Below are positions 1 to 14,761 of a DNA stretch of 64,000 nt, piece by piece. The translations under genes and the position numbers were made by a program. This DNA is from Lingula anatina (Eukaryota > Brachiopoda > Lingulata > Lingulida > Lingulidae), in the NCBI RefSeq assembly GCF_001039355.2, contig NW_019774781.1:375519-439518 (forward strand), in the 5' to 3' direction. The notes below the pieces were generated by a model. That model ran no database searches. It saw only the letters and a list, made by a program, of their open reading frames with translations, and was not told where the DNA came from. The stretch's first letter is position 1. The number at the start of each line of letters is the position of its first letter.

Positions 1-76
1 ATATTTGTTAACTTATTTTTAATTGATGTTGCAGATATTTCTGTTATTTTTCAAACATATCTTTTTCATCATTTAG

Positions 77-3000
77 ATGGTAAACAGGTACAGTGATGAA
101 AATCAAGAGTTGTTGTTGAAGAACATGGATCTCAAAGCTGAGAAGAAGAAAATCAAGGAAAATCTTCTTACTCTGACGAAGGTATAGAGGATCCATGGCA
201 GATCCAGAATTTGAAAAGGCTCTGTGTGTGNNNNNNNNNNNNNNNNNNNNNNNNNNNNNNNNNNNNNNNNNNNNNNNNNNNNNNNNNNNNNNNNNNNNNN
301 NNNNNNNNNNNNNNNNNNNNNNNNNNNNNNNNNNNNNNGGGGGGGGGAGACGGGCATGAGGAACAATGATAAGAATTTTGCGTCACTTTAACGGAAATGG
401 AGACTACGTAATATTTCACTGGTAATGGTGAAGATGAAGCCTTTTAGATTTTTTAATCATTAAACTCTTTTTAGCGCTTTAAAAAACACGAAAAAAACAA
501 GAGATTTTATTTTTTTTTTCAACAATTTTGGGTAGCATATGACTTGGTGGTTCAGTTGAAATTCCCAGTTTTATTTATTTATTTATTTATTTATTTATTT
601 GAGGTTATAGATCTTAATTTTCTTATTGGTGTTGGGCAGGATATACCTTACTGTTAAAATTTCAATGATTTTTTTTTCTTTTTGCTATATTAAGGTGTTA
701 AGTGCATATTATACGCCTTTATGCTGAACCTAACATACATACACACATGCCAAACACACACCCACACTTACACCATGGTCTCATATTTTCCCCAGAGAAT
801 GCAGGACTATGAACCAGGTGGACATCACATTACAGTTGATCTTGGCAAGGATGAGGAAGACGAGGATGAGGAGGATAAAGAGGAAAGCAGACGAACACAC
901 GGTGCATCTGTGGGCGGTGGAGCAAGTGCTTTGCCACCAAGGGTAGGCATGCTGTTCAATTAAACTTTCATTCATTCTTTATAATACATGTATTAGGCCC
1001 TCTATGAAAACTGATAAAGACTAATTAATAAATTCTATCAATATTTCAAAGCATTGAGTGTGATGTTCATGATCTAAAAGTTGTAAAAAACTTGTTATCT
1101 ACAATTTAAAGTCTTATTTTCAAACCTTATCCAGTAGCATTTATAGTCCGAGGCCCACTTTGGGGATCACTTTTTGTATGTGATTAATGTCTTTGATTCC
1201 TTATGTTGTTGTAAGGTGAGCCAAAATGTTTGGATTTTGCCTGACAGCTCATTTTTAGTGTTGGGCTTCATATTGTGCCGAATGCGGTGCTTCATTTCTG
1301 CCCACGTTAGTTCTATCGGGTTATGGTGCAGACTCTCCGATGGAGCCCAGAACCAGTTCACACCGATGTCCATGATAAGTTGCATGGCAAAGCCACTTAT
1401 GTGCATGGGTGCATCGTCCTGCACAAATGATGATCGATCAATGTCCCATTGGCAACCTAAAAAAATGAGAGCAAGTCATGAAACATTGCTGAAATATATA
1501 TAGTATATACCCCCTCCTCCTCTTCACCCCAAGAGACCCTCCTTGACCCAAGGAACCCTGAATGTCTGCGGACTTTACAGACAGACAGACTGTAAGGCAG
1601 GAAACTTTTAATCATTTCCATATCCTTTCAGTTTAGTCTGATATTTGCTTAGGCCTACAGCTCACATACCATCAATTTTCACATAAAATCTGTCCTTTTT
1701 CAGTCTGCAATCTCAAAGGGCATGACCACCGAAGATCCTGTCATCTTGAAAGCACAGTTGAGGGAACGCACCAACAGAGTAGAAATCCTATCACAGGTAA
1801 TTGTGGAGCGCCCTGAGATACACAGCACAGAATCACAGACACATACACACACACGTATCAGGGTGAAGGAGAAATTTATGTGTAATTTTTTGTTTGATAC
1901 GTAATGGGGGTTCAGGCTAAATTGCAGTCAGGAATTTTATCAGCACATATTTTTAGACTTTCCTTCAAATGTTTTTTTGTATTCGAATCACAAAACCCAA
2001 CAGTTAATATTTTATTAAACTTCTTTAAATGATTTTAAACATTCATTTTATCTAAATGGGCTATTTTAAAGTGTTACTGCAACATAAAAGCCTTGTAGAA
2101 ATATTTTAATTTTAGCACTTTTTGCCATTACAAAATGCAACTTAAATTCCTTTTTGCCTTACACAATTTCTAATTGAAAATAAAATTGGCATAATTTTGA
2201 TATTCTTTCTATACTGAGTTGCAATTGATCACCTTGTTATTTTTGTTGTGGTTAACAGGAAAATCAAGAATTCAAGGAAAAACTTGAAGAGTTGGAGCAG
2301 GCATTACTTGACAAGGTACTATTCAAGATTTATATACGTATAACTGAGCTAGGGAAATTGGCATAATCAAGTTTTTTCTTTTTTTTTTTTTTTTTGCCAT
2401 TATCAGATATATTGTACTAAAAATTTCAAATGTTAATTATCAGAGAATGTCCATGTTTACTTGGGGTGCTTTCCCAGAGATTTAGATCGATCTAAAGATT
2501 AAGTTTTAGATCGACCTAACTCCCTGGGGGTTCAGGCTAAATTGCAGTCAGCCGAGCGGACACCATAGTTAATTACCCCCTTACAGCTTTTAGTAGGCGG
2601 GACAGACGCTTAAGCCGGCCAAGCTGACAGTAATCTAGTGAGACTCCCCACAGGGATAGATCAATCTAAAAATCTATGGAAATGGGGTGTACGGATGCTA
2701 ACCTTTAATTGATTAATTAATTGTTTCAGGAGTGTGAAGTGGATGCCTTAGAGGTAGATAAAGCCAATCTAATGAAACAGATGAAGAAAGCTAACTTCAG
2801 GCCAGACGTCAGTTCTCTCTCGAATACCTCATTTAGGTGATAGATCTTTTGGATATAATTTATTTCTTTGCATTTGGAACTTATTAGAGTGCAGGATTTT
2901 GTCAGCAAAAAAAAAAAAAAAAAAAAAGAAAAAAAAAGGTAATACTGAAAGGGATAACATTTTTTATTATCAGGAGACAGGGATCTGTCACTTTCTTTGC

Positions 3001-3441
3001 ATGTTTTGATGAAAACAGTACAGATACCTTGATCTTTTTTGAATTTCACACCCTGGGTAGTGTCTTGTTTTCTTTAAGGGAGCATTCCCAATGAAAGTAG
3101 CATTCTACATAGAACGCTCCAACTTTGCAGAACAAGATTATTTACTCCCCAAAAACATTTTTGTCTTGAACCCACTCTCTAACATGCAGGGTGGCAGAAT
3201 GAAAATTTGTACAAGATTTTTTACAGATATTTCTTTTTCTAATCACTAGCTGTTCACACTTCTGTACCTTCTGTCTTTTCAGTGGGAGAGCCTCTGGCAG
3301 TGCTATAAAACTTGTCCAGAGAGAGGGATCCAAGACTCATAGGTGCAGCAAGTGTCACTGTCATCTTAAGCAGGGCAGTGAAAGCGAAACAGCTATGGTA
3401 AATATCGGCTGGGGCTTTTGTTACATTGGTGTGGTAGCCGT

Positions 3442-3493
<52 letters not shown>

Positions 3494-6400
3494 GGGGGGG
3501 GGGGGGGCTGGGCAGACTGACTGGGATCATTTGAGGGGGGCTAGTCTCACCAATTTTTAAACCATGCTTTTTAATAAGTGCAAGAAATAAGAATAAAGAA
3601 CTCTTTCCACTTCTTTAAGTCAAATGTATACTCATTATGTTAAACTCAAAAACTATTTCTGATTGGTTAACCCACTCACACCCTAGCACTAACACAAAAT
3701 TGGCTTCCTGTGCATCATTTTACACTGTAATTAATTTTCAGTGAGTTTTTTTTTAAATTAAAATTAACTGCAAGTTTTTTTTTTCATAAAAGAAAGTCCT
3801 ACTCACAGTTTTACAATATAGTTTAGACTTGTATAATCTTTTTAAATTAAAAAATAACATTTGTGTTTCATAAATGAGAATTATCAAACACAAACAAAAA
3901 AATTTTCATACCATTAGCTTATGGCCAACCTGGACATCAGTCTGCTGAAAGATTTCGGCTTGTGTTTGTTCATTTTCATTTATGATCCAACTACCTAGCT
4001 AATGGACATTTTTTAAAAACATTTTTGTTGTTTGTTTAAAATTTAGATGTCTAAAGCTGGTCTGACAAAGACAGCTATAGAGGAACTTCAACGTGAAAAC
4101 AAGGAATACAGAGAAATGATAGAGCAACTCCAGGTGTCCTTAAACTCTGCCCAAGACGAGGTCCAACAACTGTGTCAAGAAAAATCCCAGGTACTTATAC
4201 ATGTACATTTTGTGTCCCAAGCCAATGGCACTGATTGTTATCTCGCACCTTGGACCACACTCACCTTTTATACAGTATATAGTAACTGACACAGAGACCG
4301 TTGGGAAAAGGTAAATTAATAGGACCTATAGCAACAAACAGACAAATTCGGGTCCAAAATGGCAGAATTTCATAAAATTCGAATGTCTGGAATTACTGAG
4401 CACCTCCCATTAAATGAATTTCGACCAAGACAATCCTTTATTTATTTTAATTAATTCCATTTGTACTAAATTCATGGCACATAACTGTATTTGGTCAGGT
4501 CCATCACCCACCCTGTAGCTATGCTTAGAGGTGCCTTTTTCATTCTGCTCAGAGGGTCATCATTATTTTTAAAATGAGACAAAAACTAGTAATAGTTTTA
4601 GCCCTGAGCAGCCCTGCATTATATTTGAAGTATCCCTATAGCTACATGTATTGTTTTATAGTTATTTGCATTTTAAAAAAAGGATGCAAAAAAAAAAAAT
4701 CTTGTTTCTCTATGAGGAGTAATAAATGATAAGCCTTATGAAATTCCCTTTCATGGAATATTTTGCACATGAAATTTACAATATTATGACAATAGGCTCT
4801 GTTATAACAGTATATGCTAAAATAAAATTTGTTGATCATACATGGCATTTTGGTTGTTTAAGAAGAAAATGATCATAATCATTATACTACAGTGCTTTAA
4901 TTATGTGCTTGTTTATTCTGTAAGTTATTATTATTTTAGATTTTCATCTTTTTTTAATTATTTCCTGGTCCCAAAAGGTCATTAAAAAGATTATTGAAAT
5001 TTCCCTGGGTAATTTCAGGCAGATTAATGCCTAATTATATGCCTTTTTAAATGTTGCTTCAGTGGATAAAATCACCTACGGAAGAGAACCTGAGAATTCA
5101 GTCTTCTGAATCAGAAAAAGAACTTGGAGACAGTAGAAGAAACGTGCCAACAGTGGTTAGAAAAAATGTGTTTACTTTGATATTTATATGTAATGTTTCA
5201 AGTCAAACAATGAACATAAAGCCCTTATTAACCACCAAACTCTGATATGAGTACATGCTATTTTTTCTGTGGTTTTGAATAAAGCATATACCTTAATTGG
5301 TCATAAGAGAAAAATTTTCTATATGATTCCCAATGATTCTAACTTTTGTGCTATTGTAACATGTAACATGCATTTAATGCCCTCGAAGTGTCTTCATTTT
5401 AATTTTTGTGAATTGACGGACTTTCATTCATTCCCAACATTGTAATATCTTAGTATTAAAAAGAGTTGAAACAAAATAAAAACAAAGATTAAAACACTTT
5501 GTGATTTTTTTAAAATTTCTTTTCTCTTCAGTCAAAAATTGTGGTATCCCAACACTACAGTGACGAAGATGATGAGGAAGATCTTGTCGATGAAAACAAC
5601 AGAATTGAAGCCTCCAGTGTTCACGGTCTTGGCGAAGTGTTTAGTCCGTCAGCGTTGAATGTGTTTGAGATGCTGGGAGTTCCGGGAAAAGAATGGAGTA
5701 ACGAGGGTGGTAAACAGATGGAACGAGGCAGTGCTATCAGAGCTCAGATGTCCAGTAAGGTATGCAAAGACAGATTCAAGGGGTGGCATATCTAGGAGCA
5801 TGTGTCATCCTCCCCTTACTTTTATCTCCTCCCCCCCCCACCCTCAAAAAAAAAAAAAAAAAAAGGTATAGACAACTAAAATGAGACAAATCCAAGGCAT
5901 TTTTTTCCTTCTCTCTACAGATTCCAGTAAAATTGTCCTTGTCAACATTTTCAAAACATTTTTCAAAAAAGAAAAAAAAAGAAAAAAATAACAGCTTTGC
6001 CCTCCCTTCTACTTTGGTTTGACTAACAAGTCCAGAATGTGAAGCTTATAGAGGTTTATTTGGACTGGGAAGGGGGGGGGGGGGTACAAAATGCCTTTCC
6101 TTCCTCTTCCCAACCACCAGCCATACTATAGACTGTGGTAAAAAGTTTCAAATTAAGTTTCATGAAATGAACACATTGGTACAAAGTAAACGGACGGTAT
6201 GAAACATATTTTATCAAAGCTGAATGTCTTAATTCCCTCCTGTTTCTGAAGGCTGTTTTATCCCTTTATTGGATGTTAAATTGATTTTATACACTATACA
6301 TGTATATTGGATTCTCATGTTTAAAAGAGTATACACACACACACACACACGCACCATTGCACTGTACTGTTAGTATAAGTATGTAGACTAATAGAATGAT

Positions 6401-7761
6401 TTAATTTATAAAATGTAACTTTATTTTATTTCCTTTAATCACTTTTAGGCTACCCAAACAGAGGAAAGCTGGGATTCTATCATAGAAGTAAGTGTTCTGA
6501 AAGAAATTTATTAAATGGAGGAAATTGCTTTCTTTTAGAAACATTTTAGAAAATGTGAATAATTTTCATATGTACAAAATAAATATTTCCAGTGCAGTGC
6601 CTTTTTGTATAAGCTTTGTTGTTTTTTTTATTATAACTTTAATTTTTTAATAACTTTTTATGACTGTCAGTGTCTGAATTAGACAAAATATTTTGCATAA
6701 TTTTTCAAATCATAAATTTTAAAGAAATTAGGAAAGAAAAAGTGGACAGAACGAGATATCACAGCAGTTTCAACGGTGGTGCCATCTACGGTCAATGTTG
6801 CCAAAGCAATGATGTCACATGGTCGCCCAAATGTGATCCATCAAGTGGAACAAGATGCTGAGAATTATTTGCAAAATAATGTGAGGAAAATATCTTATCT
6901 GGTTATGTTAAATTTCATTTGCTGATTATTAAATTTATTTGTTGTTCTAAGCATAATTTTGCTTACTTAATCATTATACAGTATGTAGCTTACTTATTCT
7001 TTGTGTCAAAGTCACTTGCCTTAGTTGTATTTTGAGCTGCCCATTATTATTTGGCAGTGAGACATTTCTTTAGATATGATATGATGATTTTCAACATACT
7101 CATTGCCTCAACTTTCACAACTGTAAGAACCGAGGAATATTTTTTTATGTCCCAAGACAATGAACATTTACAGCCATTTTAATCATATTATTTCAAGTAC
7201 TTAGCTTTGATTACACAACATGGACTATGTTTGTCCCCAGCTTGATGAGATGGTAAACGGCATGAACAATTTCTTTGAGAACTCGGCTCAGATGATGGGG
7301 GAACAGTTGGGCATGATGACCAAGGCCAATCACGACCTCAGGGCCAACCTTGACCCGCGGGAGGCCTTTAAACTGGACAGGGTGAGTCCAAGTGACATTA
7401 AAGGCTTCTGTCGTTTTTTTTACATATGACTTTCATAACGGGGGCGTCTCGATACTTCGAAGGTTCATTGGTCCGAAGGTTCATTGGTCCGAAAAGTGGT
7501 AACATTTTCATCGATTTTTTATTCAAGGGTTCATTGGTCCGAAGGTTCTATACTGAATATTCGGACCAATGAACCTTTGGACTATTGAACCTTCGGACTA
7601 TTGCTACGGCCCCTTCATAACTAGCTAAGTAAACTGTAGTCAAAAAGGCAAAGAAAATGGGATGAATCTTTATTGCATTCATTTATGGACAGGTGTGGTG
7701 ATTACTGAAAAATATACCAGTACATTTGTGTCAGGGTTAGTTTGTACACATACACATGAGT

Positions 7762-7806
<45 letters not shown>

Positions 7807-9391
7807 TACAGTTTTACTTGTTCAGAATTCATAGTCTAAAATCACATAGGAAAAAAAATGATAATAAAATTATGATTTAAATATAATTTTATTAACCTAT
7901 AGTTCAAATTGAATTTATTGGGATGTACTAGTATATGAGTGTTGAAAATGATTTCCATTTTTATTGGACTAAAAAGTTTTAATTTTCATTCTTATTACTT
8001 TTAATGAATTTTGAAAAAATTTATTCTTACTTCCTCTAAATTGTTTTCTGTTCTTGTAATGTCATATTTAGCGCCTAGAGGCTATGATGAAGGACATGTT
8101 TGGGTCTGAGGCCTACAACATGGAACAAGAAATTCTCCAAAGAGGAAAGTAAGTGCTAAAATTTTTGATGTTTTAGTTTACATATTATTTAAATTAAATG
8201 ATTTTAAAAAAGATGTGATTAGTATGTCTTCAAGACTGTGAAGTTCATGGGAGAGGAAACATACTTTGGGATAATATTTTCCAGATTTTTATACACAAAT
8301 CTATGAAAGATTATAAGTTACCATATAAACTGTAATTTAACTTGAATTTTTTACTATGTACCATTCAGTGCTGGGGTACCATGAAATAACACATTTCCCA
8401 GCAAATTCAGTCTTTATCAGCTTAGACCCACCTAACAATAAAATATGGTACATAGGTGCTTGCAGGCCCAGGATAAATTATGCTTTTTTACAATAAATAG
8501 AAAACAGTGGACAAGGACAATTTCACTATTTACATGTCTGTAGGGCACAGGTATAAAAAATAATATTTTTGTCTCCATTTGCATATGATGCTTTTTTTAT
8601 TGGGGTTGAAGGAGATCCTTATAGGGATACACATGCTCCTCTGAAATTAGTTAGGGGAGGGAGAGAGGGCCCACATACAATACCATTCCCTGTCTTCACC
8701 ATTGGATGGGTCCTACTTTGAAAAGATAGAGATTTAACTGATAAAAATACATTAGCTTATGTGCCAATAGTACAAATAATGTTGTTGTATTTTAATAAAC
8801 AAAGACTGAATTTTTGTCTTGTTTAGGAGGTTTGGAGGTTTCGATCGTACCAAGCAAGTGTTGGATTTCTCTGGTGAGTAATGTATATTTTTTATTTGGT
8901 TCATTGTTCAATAACAATGCAACTTCTATAATGTCATGTATCATTAAGTGTTTTATAAAAAAATACTTTTAATCTTCAAGGTTTATGAGAACCCTTAAGA
9001 AATAAAATTTGGAATCTCAAAGGAAATACGAAAAGATGCTACATGTATTATCATAATTAATTTTTTTTAATATAAATTGATTATTTAAATTATAACCTTT
9101 TATAAAAAATATTTTAAAACTATCCTTCTTAGACATAATGCGGGGAAAGGGCCTCACCCCTGAACAGATCAACCAGAAGATTCAGGAGCATTTCACACGT
9201 ATCAGACAAATGACTATGGACATGATGTCACAGACATATCAGCTGATGAAATCAGGACTCAAATATCAGGTGAAGAATGTGCCCCTATTCCTCTTTCCCT
9301 CTCCCTAACTTTTTTTCCACTCCATCCCTTAAGTCTCCCTCCCTCCCTCCCTCTTTTACTCCTCTCTTTTTCTTTTTGTACCCCTTTCCCA

Positions 9392-9449
<58 letters not shown>

Positions 9450-12400
9450 CACATTTTTTCCATTTTGTAATGATGATTATACCTTGAATCATCTGAAAGA
9501 CAAGTTTTTCTTTACCTTAAAATAGCTACAATAAATGTATTAAAAAATTATATGTTATTACATTTGTTGCACTTAAATTTGTTTTTAGGTTTTTCCTTAA
9601 AATTCCTATTCATTTGTTTATCTATAAATGCTACATGTATTTACTATTTCCTTAAAAATGATTTATTTAAAGACCCCTTTATCACCATAGCAACAAGAAT
9701 ATGAGGAGGTCTACAGGGTGGTCGAAGCCACAAAACCAGAAGTTCTGGAAACGCATCATGCAGGGCCAGTCAGAAGCAGACAGGCTGCCTTGAACGTAAG
9801 TTTGATTTTCTTTCTTTTTTTCTAAGAAAAAATGCTCATGCATCTCATTTTGCAATATGCTAGAAAATGATTAAATCTATGACAAAAACTGGCTGCTTGG
9901 ATGCACCACAGGATAAGATATATATTGAAAGTAGATTAAGTAGATGCCTCATGTACAGAGATTTTTAATAGCACATTGTGCTGAAGAAGACTGATGTTAC
10001 AACTAACACATTGTGCTAGACCACCCAAATGCAATGGTCAGGGTTTTGGCAGAAAGTGTTGGAGGCTGTGGGGTAGAGATACAGGTGCGACTCTCTCCTT
10101 GATAACAAAACAAGTACCGGTACACAAGATATTAAAAAATAAATAAATACTGCACATATGAAGAGTATGAAAACTTTTTAGACCAAAATTCTTTTTTTTT
10201 TTTTTTTCAGGAAAAAAATTAGTTTAAAAACAGATTCTTTGTAAGAATTTAATTTTCTGTTTTTTATTTTTAACCCCAGTGGCTCCTCCTTCTATGTTAA
10301 AAATACTGCTTACACATTGAGAAAATTTAACTTTTAGCACATGAATGGCCATTGAAATCTCCATTGATACAATTTTACATTCCTTTTTGTGTGAATTATT
10401 TGCTTATATTGTTGAGAGTAAATATGTTTATAGAACCAACTGCTTGGTAAATATTGTTCAGGCAAAAGTCTTGTTTAATTTGTCAAGTGCACAAAATTTC
10501 CATTTCAATACATTTGTTACTCCGCCTGCTCTATGTAATACTAGCTACATGTTTGTAGGATGTCATTTTTAAAATCATTATGATTATTCATTTTATTATG
10601 CTGGGGTAGTGTTAACACTCACCAATTTAGCCAAATGCTAAAACTGACTTAACTTGGCTAAACAAAATAGGGTTGGTTTGACTTGTTTTAGTCAGATTTA
10701 AACCATTATTGCAGAAGAAAGTGGTGAAAAAGTAGCAATTTGGCTAAGCAAAAAAAAAAAAAAAAATAAAAAAAAAAAAAAAAAAAAAAATTGCTAGTGC
10801 TACGTACCCCAGCATACTCACACATTTTTGTCTCATCAGAGCGAGAAACGGAGACATCAGATAGCAGGCCAATTATACTTTTGATCATGGTAAATAAGCA
10901 ATTTTTTTTAAAAAGTTAATTACAAAGTTGGATTACACTGAAAACTTATTCAAATTTTCATTCACTAAATGAGTTTTCTCTGAAATTTTCNNNNNNNNNN
11001 NNNNNNNNNNNNNNNAAAAAAAAAAAAAAAAAAAAAAAAGGGAAAAAATGTGAAATAAATCAACATCAAAACAGCTAAAAAGAAATGGCACTTTGAAAAA
11101 GGTAGCAAAGTCATTCTCTCACATACTCCCTATGACGCACGAGATAACCTCAGTTTCATATTAACAATTAGTTTTAGAGATCGAATATCAAGAATAATAA
11201 AAAATGCTAAAATAATAACATTCCTTCACGTGTCTTCGATTAAAATACAAATTCCTATGAAATAAAAAGAACTGTGCAGAGGCATCGGCTGAGAAAAATA
11301 ACCAAATTCCTGATAAAATATTTATAATAGTGGGTAACAGTTGTCCGATACTCATTCAAAATATTGCCATAAAGGGCAGAATTATTGACAACCCGTATTT
11401 ATAAACACTCGCAACAATTGAAGTGCATAATAGGCCCAGCAGCTTGTTCAATACTATGCTTGGATGAATTTGATAAATGGCCATTTTTGTTTGCTGTGCT
11501 ATTGTATACTCCTTAGTGACTTTTCTTTTAATGTTCACACAATCCAGAAAAGACTTCCATTTTTCCCCCAGCTTGGTCATATTAGTGCCGCGTCTGTGTA
11601 TAACCAGTGAGTATATTTCTTAACCCATACTCCAGGCCCTGGGAGATCATATTCATGGCCCGAAGCGAGGATAACAATGGCTTATTGTGCAGTTTTTCTG
11701 TGTGAGACTGTTATTTCATTAAATCTCTTAACTTTAACATAATACCCCGCACTAAGGTAATGCAAATAACTGTTGATAACCAACGGCCTTACAGACCCTT
11801 ACAACCCAACATGGTTCAACCAGACTAACACAACAGACCAAGTTACACAACTGTTGCTTTGAGAGTGAAAGGAAATATTATTCTTTGGCGGCAAAGTAGA
11901 GAATTTGGACTCTAAGACTTTATTTTTGCGAGAGAGGGTGCTGTGATGCTGACAATGTGCCTGGGTCAAGTAAAGTGTTGTGTTACAGCCATTGATACTC
12001 CACTCACAGTACACTACAGCACAGGTGCATGGAGGCATGGGGGCAAGAGACGGCAGACGACTTTATGAATTCTTGTTGACAACAACATACAATTGAAGAA
12101 AATTTGATGGAGATTTGAAAGGAAATGTTGGAACTTTCAAGCTGTAATCGGAGTAATAGGAAGATATTAATCATCTAGTAGCTGGACTGAACAAGACGTG
12201 TTCATTCTTCTTGGCTATAGTTCAAGCTGCATGGCTGTAGAGTGTATTACCATTAATTTTCAGCTCAAGCAAGAAGCAGTCACAACTGACTAAAGGAATT
12301 AGTTGACTGGGATTAATTTCTTTTAGATCCATGAGCGTAAATCAAAAAGGAGAAAAACACAGCTTGTAAATAAGTAAATTGACACATGTACTATTCAAAT

Positions 12401-14721
12401 GGGAAAACAACAAGAGACATATATTTTGAAGGAATTTTATAACTCTTTAGAAATGTAGAACATTTGAAAGCAAGGGAGTACACAAAACACAGGACAGATA
12501 TTTTTCTCACTGGAAAAGTAACCTACAATAGCAATCCAGGATCAGATATCCAAGTTTAATTTATTAATGAACATTATATTCAGCCATAGTAACCACCTTC
12601 GACAGCATTAGTCTGTATATATACAAGTACGAGAATAGCTGGTAACAATAGCTTTCAATTCATACTGGCAATCTTTCTATCGACCTTCAACAGCAGAATT
12701 TCCTTGATTGTTATTCCTAGGAATCACACAGGAAGCACTGGGTTGCATTAATTCATAGAATTGACCTGGAGAATGAATTTGAATTCATTTCAGGCTGAGA
12801 TAAAAGCAGGTATAGATTTCCAACCAAATGTGGACTTAACATTCAAATTATCACAGCAACTCTAGAAAACCAGGAGGATTTTGAGTTTGACTGTACTCCG
12901 TCTGTATAGAGAAAAATCTCATTTCTCAGTGGACAAGTGGAAATTTAATGTTCTGTTCATGTCTTAACTCACGTGCTGTGTCAACATTCACCTCCGCCAG
13001 GTAATTAATATCATTAATTAATTCTTCTGAAGAAGTTGATTATATGTGCACAAGGACACCAAATTGCTTCACGAGTAATGCAGTATATACTTCAGTGTGA
13101 TAATTAAGGACTGAAATATTGTGTCAACTTCTTGGTGACAACATGTACTGAACTTCATTATCATTGGATTTTGGGAGGACCAAGATTCCAACGGAGTGAT
13201 AACGTCCTCACTACACAGGTATCACTTGCTGTCACTTTCGTCAGACAAGGATTAAGTCAACAAATTGTGTTTACCAACATCAGAAGTAGATATTCTGATA
13301 CACAGTAAATGAAAAAGGCAAGGTAATTTGACCCGCAAGGACTGTGAGGAACAGTAACAAAGCCTATAGGAATTATTGGCTGAAATTTACATGTTTGTTG
13401 AACACAAGATAGTGAGAAATTGATCTTTACAGTATACAGACCATATATCATACATTGATATCATAACTGATATCGTCTGCATTATAAGCAAGGCAAAGAG
13501 GTAAATGGCAATTAATTGGACACACACATACCCAGAATACTGACAATTAATATAAGTGGGGATTTTAATGACACAGAAGATGCTAAGACTTTAATACAGT
13601 AAGCATCTGTTTCAAGCATTTGCAAAAATTATATATATATTTTTTTTAACCTGAGGCCTACATTTAAGTACACAGAGATAGATAGGACACTCAAAGATAC
13701 AGCATTTGTGACTTCTTTATCCTGCTGACATTGTTGGTCAAAGTTTAAGTGAACCCACCTGACACAAACTGGTGTAACCCAAAACCACACCAACACTTTG
13801 GAGAGGTAGAATTTGGCAACGAGAGGAATTTCAAGTTCATTGGGTGCAGACTGGAAATGTTTTCAGCGTTTATTGATGCTGACTGCCAACAGAGAAATAT
13901 TAGTACATGACACTTGATAGATACAGTTTGGAGGACAACATATTTTTGCTCAGTGGGAAGGATCTACTAGAGATTACAGTTTTATATAATTTTTTTTCTA
14001 GGCAAAGAAAAGTGGAGAAGAGTTTATTATTTTATCATAACTATCCAAGTGAGAAAAGAGGATTTCAGAGTCAAACTTTGTGAGTAATTTTCTTTTTCAG
14101 TCAGCTAGAGGACATTTTCTAGTTTTTTTTTCTCCATGAATGTGGTACATTAATTGCTTTCAATATTTACATATTTCATCGAAAAACAAATTGCTAAAGG
14201 ATATGACTCCTACTATCTCTGCCACACAACTACAGCAATGAAGTCAAACATGACATTAACTGAGACAAAAATGGATTTATACAATATACGGAGGAGTTAC
14301 ACTACACTAGATCAGCCTACGGGATCTGGCTTCTCGGCTCAAGCTCAGGTTTCCCGTCCCCTCACCAGAGGGAGCCATCGTCACCATGATCACTATAGCA
14401 ACAATCACCATGGAAATGGTCACCAGAGACAGGTTTGTAATGGACTAGGATTTTGATTTTCTGTAGGAAGCTTTGTATCTGATGCTACTACTTCTGTTTT
14501 CAATATTTTTCCATATTCAGGTGTGTTCAGATGTATTTTCCCCCACCTTTTTCAGCCATAATGTATAAAAGCACATGATATTTAACAAATATTATGTAAT
14601 GAGGGAAGGGGCTATCTGTTCAGGAAAAAGCTGCATTGTTTCCTGTGCTTATGACTGATCATGCAGCTAGGCTGCTGACATGGTTATAAAGAAAAATTTG
14701 TGGGACAAACCTCCCCCACCA

Positions 14722-14761
<40 letters not shown>

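Larger units (their letters stand above)
9796..14237. other. Unresolved 4.4-kb stretch of the coiled-coil gene (intron, hidden exons or alternative 5' UTR)
   Basis: No exon could be placed here. It holds the MITE at 10607-10816, a 25-N gap at 10991-11015 and, from 11.04 to about 14.1 kb, roughly 3 kb without the poly-T tracts and microsatellites common elsewhere. Frames in the latter part are short and look non-coding. This could be a long untranslated exon feeding the ATG at 14238, or simply intron. Confidence 0.4.

Noticed and set aside
11799-12038. 79-codon minus-strand frame with several cysteines
   Set aside because: No signal peptide, ATG context or exon structure; composition is like the surrounding non-coding DNA.
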